Part shown: positions 57,159 to 64,000 of the stretch, piece after piece | How the letters are laid out: every line of letters begins with the position of its first letter | Position numbering within the stretch: the first letter of the stretch is position 1 | Notes under the pieces: generated by a model | Told to the model about the DNA's origin: nothing | The model's input: the letters and a program-made list of their open reading frames with translations, nothing else | The model's database searches: none | NCBI RefSeq assembly: GCF_030532325.1 | Contig: NZ_JAUNLS010000005.1 | Coordinates: 62,001-126,000, forward strand | Origin: Corynebacterium sp. | GTDB taxonomy: Bacteria > Actinomycetota > Actinomycetes > Mycobacteriales > Mycobacteriaceae | Length of the DNA: 64,000 nucleotides | Direction of reading: 5' to 3' | Made by a program: the position numbers and the translations under genes

Positions 57159-60100
57159 CTAGACCACCGGGAAGATGCCATCCTCCCCGAGGCGCGCGTC
57201 GGCGTCGAGAAGCATGGCAATCTCGGCGGCCTTGGCGGCTTCTGCGCTGTGGGTGGGCAGGCGGCGGCCCTCGATGACCTCGAAGAGCGGGGCGCGGCCC
57301 AGCATGCCAGCCTCGAAGCGGGCGCGGCCGGCGGCCAAGCGCTGCTCGGCGCGCTGGCGCCAGTGCGTTGCAGCCTTATCGCCGCGCTGCTGGCGGATGG
57401 CCTCCTCAAAGACCCCGGGGTGGGCGTAGACGATGAGCGCGCCAACATGCCCGAAGCCCAGCGAGGTCAGCGCGGCGGCCTTCACCGGCTGGCGGGAGCC
57501 CAGATCCAGCGGGGAGCGCAGCCACACCAGATTCTTTGCCTTGTCCGCGATGAGCGGATCCACGCAGTCGAGGGAGACGTTGGCGGGAATGCGGCCGGTG
57601 CGGAAGACATCGATAAGCCCGCCCGTCTGGAAGAGCGCGGCACCCGCCTTGGAGTGGCCGGTCAGCGACTTTTGCGAAATCACAAAGAGCGGCTGATCCG
57701 CATCGCGGCCGATGGCGGGCCACAGCAGGGAATGCAGCTCAGACTCGTTGGGATCGTTGGCGTTGGTGGAAGTGTCATGCTTGGACAGCACTGAGACATC
57801 GTTGGGGCTCAGACCCAAACCGCGCAGGGAGCAAGCCAGGCGGGAGTTCTCCCGGCCGCGGCCAGCCCCCAGCGCACCCAAGCCGGGGGCCGGGATGGAG
57901 GTGTGGGCGCCGTCGCCGTAGGAGGCCGCGTGCGCGACCACCGCGAGAACCGGAAGGCCCAGCTCAGCGGCGAGAGAGCCGCGGACCAGCACCGCGGTGC
58001 CGCCGCCTTCGCCCTCCAGGAAGCCGCCGCGGCGGCGATCATTGGCGCGGGCGATGAAGCGCTCATCAATGCCCTTGGCGGTCATAGCTTTGGTCTCCGC
58101 GGTGGCATTCATGTCGCCGAAGCCGGTAAGGGACTCCACCTGGACATCGTCGATGCCGCCGGCGATCACCACGTCCGCCTTGCCCAGAGCGATCTTGTCC
58201 ACGCCCTCCTCAATGGACACCGCCGCCGTGGCGCAGGCGCCGATGGGGTGAATCATCGAGCCATAGCCGCCCACCAGGGATTGCATGGTGTGTGCGGCGA
58301 TGACGTTGGGCAGGGCCTCCTGCAGGATGTCGGAGGGGCGCTCCTCACCCAGGAAGCGGGTGACAAAGACCTTGTGCAGGGATTCCATGCCGCCGATGCC
58401 CGTGCCCTGGGTGGTGGCCACCTGGCCGGGGTGGATGCTGCGCAGCAGCTCAGCGGGGCTGAAACCGGCCAGGGTAAAAGCATCCACCGCGCTGACCAAG
58501 TCCCACACCGCCATGCGGTCCAGGGAATCGAGCATGTGCTCCGGAATACCCCAGCGGGAGGCGTCGAAGTCATCCGGCATCTGCGCGGCCACCGTGCGGG
58601 TGAGCGTGGCCCTGCGCGGCACGTGCACCGTGGCGCCCTGGCGGCGGGTGACCTGCCATTCGTCGTCGACCTGTGCGATGGAGGTGAACTCGGGGTCAGC
58701 CTCCAGCACGTCGCGGGCGGTGGCCTCAGAGTCCACGGCGAAGGTGACGTCCCGGTCCAGGAAAACCGCGGTGAGGTCGATGGATCCCTGGTTGACCAGG
58801 TGGTACTTGTCCGTGAGCTGGCGGATGCCGCAGCGGGCCACGACCTCGTCGCGGAAGCGGGAGTAGATCTCTTCCTCGGCGATCTCTTGGGCGCTATCCT
58901 CGGCACCGGAGGTGTCATACCAGGCCGGTCGGGGATCCTCGCGCCACTCTATGAGCCCGGTCATCCACGCCAGCTCGATGACGCCGGCCGCGGTGAGCTC
59001 GGCGCTGCCGTCGCGCTGCAGGCCGTACTCAGCCTCGAAGCGGGTGCGCCCGGAGCCCCAGGAGGAGACCTCGCCGATGCCAGCGATGACCACCATGTCC
59101 TCCAGGTCCGTGGAGACCTGGCCCACCGGGGCCGCCAGACGCGGCTGCACCGGTTGGTGCTGGTTGGGCAGGGCGGTGATGGTGGCGGGGGCGGTGCTGC
59201 CGGTGCTGGTGCTGTCGGTGCTGCCGGCGGGCGAGCTGTTGGTGGGCTTCGCGTCTGTGGCGTCGGCAGCCAGCGCGGTGAGGGAGACCCCCTCCAGCCC
59301 GCCGGTGAGATCGGCCTCGATGGGGGCCTTAGCGGCCGCGGCGCGCTGCTGCGGGGTGCTCAGCGCCAGCAGCTCAGTGGAGATCTCCTCCGGGCTCCAC
59401 ACGTGGACGCCGGCGGCCTGTGCGGCGGGCACGAGAACGTCGTTGCCACCCATGAGGTGGGTGCCGGCCACCCAGCCGATCTTGGCCTGGGCCAAGGTGA
59501 CCCCCTCCGGCCAGCCGGCCTCCACCTTCCACTTGGCCAGGATGGCATCCAGTGCGGCCTTGACCTCGCCGTAGGCGCCGTCGCCGCCGAAGGTGCCGCG
59601 GTTGGGCGAGCCCGGCAGGACCACGTGGCAGCGGGCGTCGGGCTCGCGCTGGCTGAGTGCCGAGAGCCCGGCGATGGTGCGCTCCACGGACCACAGCAGC
59701 AGGCGGGCTTGGGTTTCGGTGGCCCCGGAGGCATCGGCCAGCGAGCCGGATACTCCGGGCGCGGCGAAGGGGAAGGCCAGCGTCGGGGTCAGCGCCGGCT
59801 TGAGCACCTTGACCTCGTTGCCCACGGATTCGCGCTGCTCGGAGCCGATCCACTCGATGAGCGCGTCAACATCGCGGTAGCTGGAGAGGTTGGCGGGCAC
59901 CAGCCACAGTGCGGAGCCGGCCGCGCCGTGGCGAGCGTAGAGCGTACGCGCGAACTCCTTGCGGGCTTGGCTCACCCGCGAGGCGGTCATGATGACGGTG
60001 GCGCCGCCCTCCAGAAGCCGGGCGACGAGCGCCTCGGCGATGGAGCCGGGTGCGGCACCCGTGACCAGGGCGACATCCGCGGCGAACTCCCCGGCAGGGG

Positions 60101-63100
60101 AGTCTGCCGTGGGCTGCTCGGCGGCGCGGGCGATGGCCTCCAGGCGCTTGCTGAGTGCGCTGGTGCCCGTGCCCTGCGCCGGGGCGTTGGCGTTCTCGGC
60201 ACGCGCCCACCAGCGGGCCTGGGCGGCCACGGTGGCGCCGGTGCCGCGGAAGGACTCGGGGGAAGCCAGCGGATCCTCGGCGGGGATTTCTCCCAGGGCC
60301 ACTCGGGCGAGGCGCTCGCGGGCGGTGGCCCAGGAGTCGTCGAAAAGCACGGCCTTGGCGGCGTCGAAGGCAGGGGTGACCGCCTTGACCCAGCCGGTGC
60401 CCAGCTCCGCCTCGACGGCGTCGATGACGCTGGTATCGGGTGCCTCGGCGCTCTCCGGGGCGTTATCCAGGCCCAGCTGGGCGAGGGTCTGGCGGGCCAG
60501 GGTGGCCAGGATGCCGGCCTCTCCCGTCACGCTCTCGGCGTAGGCCTCCAGTGCTGCTGAATCCACCACGCCACCGCCGCCGGCGGAAGCCGCCGAGCCC
60601 TTGGACACGCTCACGCCGTGGGCGGTGGCGACGTTGGCGATGGCGGCGTCGATGAGCTCGTGTGCCGCCGCCTTGGTGGTGGCCGCGGTGGGCAGGGTGC
60701 TCAAGGAGCCGCCGCGCACGGAGTCCTCCTCGCGGGTGCCCAGCAGGATCTCGGCCTCGACGTGGGGCACCCAGGACTGCGGCAGGCCCCAGGTGCCGGT
60801 GACGTACTCGCCCACCGCGGCGGGCTTGAGGCCAGCAGCGCCGAAGAGCTGGCGCAGGCGCGCGGCGACGGCCTCACCCAGCACCGGGCCAAAGGCGGAG
60901 TAGCCGGGCGCAGCACTGGCCACGGTGGCGCGCAGGGAGGAGACGTCGGCGTCGGCGGCGCCATCGATGGCGGGCACGTCGATCTCGGAGGACATGTCCA
61001 TGAGCAGCTGGTTGCGGCGGGAGGAGACACCGTTGGTGAGCTCCTCGACGGTATCGCTATCCACAATCTGCTCGCGGCGGATCTTGTTCTGGAAGGCAAA
61101 GAGCACCATAATGGCCTCGGCCGCGCCGAAGGGCAGCTCCGGGGCGGCGCCTGCTGCTTGTGCCGGTGCGGACTCTGTATGTGCCGGCGCTGCTTCTGCC
61201 GCGGCGGGAGGCTCGGGTGACTCGACAGTGCTGGTTTCGGGGTTGTCGGGTTCGGTGCCCTCGGGTTCGGTGGGGGAGGGGAGGGCGTCGGCAAGCATGA
61301 CGCGCTCCTGATCGCGCTCGACGTTGAGGACGTCGATGCCGCTGACCCCGGCCACCGCCAGGGAGCGCTGCGCCAGGTTGCTCAGCGTGGGCGAGGAGGC
61401 CAGGCCCACCTCGATGATCTGATCCACCTTGTCAAAGAGGAACTCCTGGGTCTCAATCCAGCGCACCGGGGAGGCGAACTGCCAGGAGAGCAACTCGATG
61501 AGCAGCAGGCGGCCCAGCGCCTGCGGGTCCATGGACTCCGCGTCGATGCCCTCGAGTTTTCCGGAGGGAGCCAGCGGGGCGACGGCGTCCACAAAGTCCT
61601 GGCTGAGCTCGAAGGGGCGGGCCACCAGGTTGGGGATGTAGCGGCCCACGAGGTTCTCCAGGGGAAGCTCGGCGGGCAGCAGCTCATCGAGCTTCTCGGC
61701 GAAGGCCGGCACGCCCTCGCGCAGCACGCGGGAGTGGAAGGGGACGTCGATGCCGGGCACTAGCACCGCGGCGCGCGGGGCGCGGGCAGTGACCTTATCC
61801 ACCAGGGCCTGAATACCCGCTTTGGTGCCGGCCACGGAGTACTGCTGGCCGCGGATGTTGTAGTTGACAATCTCCAGGAACTCGCCGGTCTCCTCGGCGA
61901 GGGAGTCCACGAAGCGATCCACCTCCTCGCCGTCCAGGCCCACCATGTTGGGGCGCAGTGCGGCCATGGCGTAGTTGGAGTTGCCCTCCTCATCGCGCGG
62001 CACCAGGCTGCTCATCGCCGAACCGCGCGAATAGACCACGTCAATGACGCCCTCGAGCTCAAAGATGTGCGCCAGGGAGGCCAGCGCGGTGTACTCACCC
62101 AGGGAGTGCCCGGCGTAGAAGGAGGTGGGGGCTAGGGCGTCGGCGTCGCGTAGGCGCTCGGTCTGGGCGTAGGCCACCACGGCCAGGGCCACCTGGGTGA
62201 ACTGGGTCAGGTGCAGCACACCCTGCGGGTGCCGGAAGGTGGTGCCGCGCACGTGGAGCTCCGTGGGGTTTTCATCCACGATGCGCTGGATGGAAAAACC
62301 ATGGCGGCTGCGGGTATGCCGGTCAGCGCGGCGCCAGATCTCACGGGCGGCGGGGCTGGCGGCGCGGTCGCCTGCACCCATGCCCTCGGTCTGGATGCCC
62401 TGGCCGGGGTAGACGTAGGCGGTGCGTGGGGCGGCCATGAGCGCTTGGGCGCGGGAGACCACCGTGCCGTCGATGCGGCAGGTGACCTCGAGGGCGGCGT
62501 GGATGCCCTTGCGGCCCACGCGCTCGACGGTGATCTCGATGTCATCTCCCAGCTGCACCATGCCGTACATGGAGTAGGTCCAGCCCACCACCCGGCCGTG
62601 GCGGGCGGCGACGTGCTGGGCGGTGGCAGAAAGCCACATGCCGTGCACCAAGGGGGCGTCGAGGGCCACCAGCTGCGCGGCGTTGAAGGAGGTGTGGATG
62701 GGATTGTAATCGCCGGAGACCAGCGCGAAGGGCGTCATGTCTTGCGGGGCGGTGACATGCGTGCGGTCCACGAAGGAACGCGGGGTGGCTACCACCTTGG
62801 CGGCGGACTTGCCCCCGCCCCACTCGGGTGCGGGAGCCGGGGCGGCGGTGCCGCTGGCGCGGCCGCGGATGGCAAAGCGCTGCACCTGGGTGGCCACCAC
62901 CGCGCCGGGCTCGCCGGCCGGGCCGGGGGCGACCTCGGGGCCGTTGCGCAGCTCGAGCTCCACTGTGACAATGCGCCCGGAGGCGGATTCCTCGATGGAA
63001 GTACAGCGCGAGGTGACGTCGATGCGGCGGGAATCAGCCAACTGCTCCAGGGGCACGCGCAGATCCACCACGTGGTCCAGGTGCACGGCGTTGAGCAGGC

Positions 63101-64000
63101 CCTCGATTACGGGGTAGCCGTCGGCGAGCTGGCCGGAGCCCAGCGCGGTGTAGATGGCCGGCCAGCAGGGGCCGACGAGCACGTCCGGGGTTCCTACTGG
63201 GGTTGGGTTGCTTGGGCTGGCGGGGTTGCTTGGGCTGGCGGGGTTGCTTGGCTGTAGGGCGGCGCCGGTGACCGCGGTGTGCGCCGCCAGCAGGGAGGCC
63301 GGCAGGTGGAAGGAATAGTGCGCCACTCCGAAGGGAGACTCCGGCAGGCCCACGGTCTCCGGCTCGATGCGGGGCATCTCGGTGATGGAATCGCCCTGCT
63401 CCGCGGTGGAGCCCACGCCGGCCAGGCCCTCAAGCAGGCTAAAGACGGCCTGGGGCAGGCGCTCCTCGGAGACCACCGGGGAGCCGCCCGTGGCCACGTC
63501 CGCGGGGAGATCCACCGGCACGGTGACCTCGCGGACGTAGAAGGGGCGCTGCTCAGCGGGCAGATCGTCCCAGTAGGAATCAGCGGTGATGACGATCTCC
63601 CAGCCTCCTTCCTCGTCCTGGCGCAGGCTGAAGGCCTCGGCGTCCATCTCATAGGCCGGGTTGGCCATGAGGTGGCCGTGCCACAGCAGGGTGGGGGAGG
63701 AGGTGATGAACTCGGCGGCGTTACGAGCTGAGCGCAGGCGGGAGAAGACCTCCTCGGCGGCGGCGCCGGCCCTGAGTAGGGCGTCGGTGGTGGCCTGCTC
63801 GAAGCGGGCGAGCAGCTCCGCCACCGGCTCGTTCTTGCGCGTGATGCCGGCCACGGCCACCGGGCCGGGGATGATGCGGACTTGATCGGCGGTGTAGCGC
63901 GGATCCTGGGCCTGCCACAGGGTGTCCTTGCCAAACCACGTTGTGAGATCGCCGTCGATGGCCGGCACCCAGGGCATGGGCTTGACGTGCTTGTAGTGCA
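57159..64000 (-). CDS. fas: type I fatty acid synthase, 5'-truncated by the window edge
   Basis: Multidomain FAS-I that makes acyl-CoA for membrane lipids and mycolates. The frame is open to the right window edge, so the N-terminal AT and ER parts lie outside; about 2280 C-terminal residues are present. Visible order: end of ER region; DH of MaoC/hotdog type (SGDYNPIHTSFNAAQ, about residue 430); malonyl/palmitoyl transferase (YPGQGIQTEGMGAGDRAA, then GHSLGEYTAL near 630); ACP with the pantetheine Ser in NGVSSRRNQLL (about 990); KR (VTGAAPGSIAEALVARL, about 1300); KS with active Cys in PIGACATAAVSIEEG (about 1920), plus KHDTSTNANDPNE and LTGHSKAGAAL. No C-terminal phosphopantetheinyl transferase, as usual in bacteria. 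Whether it is fasA or fasB is not decidable. Confidence 0.96.
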   Translation of the reverse strand, partial: HYKHVKPMPWVPAIDGDLTTWFGKDTLWQAQDPRYTADQVRIIPGPVAVAGITRKNEPVAELLARFEQATTDALLRAGAAAEEVFSRLRSARNAAEFITSSPTLLWHGHLMANPAYEMDAEAFSLRQDEEGGWEIVITADSYWDDLPAEQRPFYVREVTVPVDLPADVATGGSPVVSEERLPQAVFSLLEGLAGVGSTAEQGDSITEMPRIEPETVGLPESPFGVAHYSFHLPASLLAAHTAVTGAALQPSNPASPSNPASPSNPTPVGTPDVLVGPCWPAIYTALGSGQLADGYPVIEGLLNAVHLDHVVDLRVPLEQLADSRRIDVTSRCTSIEESASGRIVTVELELRNGPEVAPGPAGEPGAVVATQVQRFAIRGRASGTAAPAPAPEWGGGKSAAKVVATPRSFVDRTHVTAPQDMTPFALVSGDYNPIHTSFNAAQLVALDAPLVHGMWLSATAQHVAARHGRVVGWTYSMYGMVQLGDDIEITVERVGRKGIHAALEVTCRIDGTVVSRAQALMAAPRTAYVYPGQGIQTEGMGAGDRAASPAAREIWRRADRHTRSRHGFSIQRIVDENPTELHVRGTTFRHPQGVLHLTQFTQVALAVVAYAQTERLRDADALAPTSFYAGHSLGEYTALASLAHIFELEGVIDVVYSRGSAMSSLVPRDEEGNSNYAMAALRPNMVGLDGEEVDRFVDSLAEETGEFLEIVNYNIRGQQYSVAGTKAGIQALVDKVTARAPRAAVLVPGIDVPFHSRVLREGVPAFAEKLDELLPAELPLENLVGRYIPNLVARPFELSQDFVDAVAPLAPSGKLEGIDAESMDPQALGRLLLIELLSWQFASPVRWIETQEFLFDKVDQIIEVGLASSPTLSNLAQRSLAVAGVSGIDVLNVERDQERVMLADALPSPTEPEGTEPDNPETSTVESPEPPAAAEAAPAHTESAPAQAAGAAPELPFGAAEAIMVLFAFQNKIRREQIVDSDTVEELTNGVSSRRNQLLMDMSSEIDVPAIDGAADADVSSLRATVASAAPGYSAFGPVLGEAVAARLRQLFGAAGLKPAAVGEYVTGTWGLPQSWVPHVEAEILLGTREEDSVRGGSLSTLPTAATTKAAAHELIDAAIANVATAHGVSVSKGSAASAGGGGVVDSAALEAYAESVTGEAGILATLARQTLAQLGLDNAPESAEAPDTSVIDAVEAELGTGWVKAVTPAFDAAKAVLFDDSWATARERLARVALGEIPAEDPLASPESFRGTGATVAAQARWWARAENANAPAQGTGTSALSKRLEAIARAAEQPTADSPAGEFAADVALVTGAAPGSIAEALVARLLEGGATVIMTASRVSQARKEFARTLYARHGAAGSALWLVPANLSSYRDVDALIEWIGSEQRESVGNEVKVLKPALTPTLAFPFAAPGVSGSLADASGATETQARLLLWSVERTIAGLSALSQREPDARCHVVLPGSPNRGTFGGDGAYGEVKAALDAILAKWKVEAGWPEGVTLAQAKIGWVAGTHLMGGNDVLVPAAQAAGVHVWSPEEISTELLALSTPQQRAAAAKAPIEADLTGGLEGVSLTALAADATDAKPTNSSPAGSTDSTSTGSTAPATITALPNQHQPVQPRLAAPVGQVSTDLEDMVVIAGIGEVSSWGSGRTRFEAEYGLQRDGSAELTAAGVIELAWMTGLIEWREDPRPAWYDTSGAEDSAQEIAEEEIYSRFRDEVVARCGIRQLTDKYHLVNQGSIDLTAVFLDRDVTFAVDSEATARDVLEADPEFTSIAQVDDEWQVTRRQGATVHVPRRATLTRTVAAQMPDDFDASRWGIPEHMLDSLDRMAVWDLVSAVDAFTLAGFSPAELLRSIHPGQVATTQGTGIGGMESLHKVFVTRFLGEERPSDILQEALPNVIAAHTMQSLVGGYGSMIHPIGACATAAVSIEEGVDKIALGKADVVIAGGIDDVQVESLTGFGDMNATAETKAMTAKGIDERFIARANDRRRGGFLEGEGGGTAVLVRGSLAAELGLPVLAVVAHAASYGDGAHTSIPAPGLGALGAGRGRENSRLACSLRGLGLSPNDVSVLSKHDTSTNANDPNESELHSLLWPAIGRDADQPLFVISQKSLTGHSKAGAALFQTGGLIDVFRTGRIPANVSLDCVDPLIADKAKNLVWLRSPLDLGSRQPVKAAALTSLGFGHVGALIVYAHPGVFEEAIRQQRGDKAATHWRQRAEQRLAAGRARFEAGMLGRAPLFEVIEGRRLPTHSAEAAKAAEIAMLLDADARLGEDGIFPVV
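63205..63254. repeat. in-frame 18-bp tandem repeat inside fas
   Basis: GGGTTGCTTGGGCTGGCG begins at 63205 and 63223, with a partial third copy at 63241, encoding repeated SNPASP units in a linker of the protein (about residue 255). The period is a multiple of three, so copy number can change without breaking the frame. Confidence 0.8.

Noticed and set aside
57903..60560. 885-residue frame opposite fas
   Set aside because: Shadow frame of Gly/Ala/His runs created by the codon bias of the FAS-I gene.

Overview
The window is a high-GC chromosome segment from a Corynebacterium. This rests on gene content and order: lpd-ramB-sdhCAB, topA-cyaB-holB, a fused rmlC-rmlD gene beside rmlA and rmlB, two mycolyltransferases, a type I fatty acid synthase, a mycothiol-dependent formaldehyde dehydrogenase and LmeA-like/DUF2516/DUF2505 proteins. 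The species is not fixed. A GlcNAc PTS (nagE) and luxS point away from C. glutamicum and towards the human-associated aurimucosum/striatum-like group (inference).

Layout. 0-7.5 kb: topA (5' end outside the window), two membrane proteins, a membrane adenylate cyclase, holB and a tRNA-Thr. 7.5-8.3 kb: a gene-poor stretch rich in inverted repeats, leading into the nagA-nagB-nagE operon for GlcNAc uptake and breakdown (8.3-12.5 kb). 12.5-18.9 kb: an acyl-CoA synthetase-like gene, a secreted SGNH hydrolase, a formaldehyde detoxification pair, and a dsbA-sORF-ccdA oxidative-folding operon that includes a 30-residue membrane peptide. 18.9-27 kb: cell envelope genes (rmlB, rmlCD, rmlA for dTDP-rhamnose, an M1 peptidase, two mycolyltransferases) and a 36-residue peptide gene. 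27-35.2 kb: central metabolism (lpd, ramB, sdhCAB), interrupted by a small islet of two short genes. 35.2-38.2 kb: an MFS transporter, a sugar-epimerase-like protein and a DoxX protein. 38.3-39.8 kb: an AT-richer patch with an HTH protein, a secreted bacteriocin-like precursor and a small membrane protein. 39.9-48.5 kb: conserved corynebacterial envelope and housekeeping genes (DUF445, DUF2516, an inactive DeoC-like protein, LmeA-like, methyltransferase, DUF2505, murB), a DUF559 nuclease-like protein and luxS. 48.5-52.2 kb: BrkB, a uracil-DNA-glycosylase-like protein, a GNAT enzyme and DUF4230. 52.2-56.9 kb: an AT-richer defence island with a BsuBI/PstI-type restriction-modification pair and a two-gene cassette (unknown protein plus XRE-ImmA/IrrE protease). 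57.2-64 kb: most of a type I fatty acid synthase on the minus strand, running off the window.

How the parts relate: FAS-I, the acyl-CoA synthetase-like protein, rhamnose synthesis, mycolyltransferases and LmeA-like protein all feed the arabinogalactan-mycolate envelope. RamB sits between two of the acetate/TCA-linked loci it is known to control in relatives. The least explained parts are the bacteriocin-like pair at 38.9-39.8 kb, the ImmA/IrrE cassette at 55.2-56.9 kb, the 30- and 36-residue peptides, and the structured DNA upstream of nagA. No CRISPR array, integrase, transposase or replication origin was seen.
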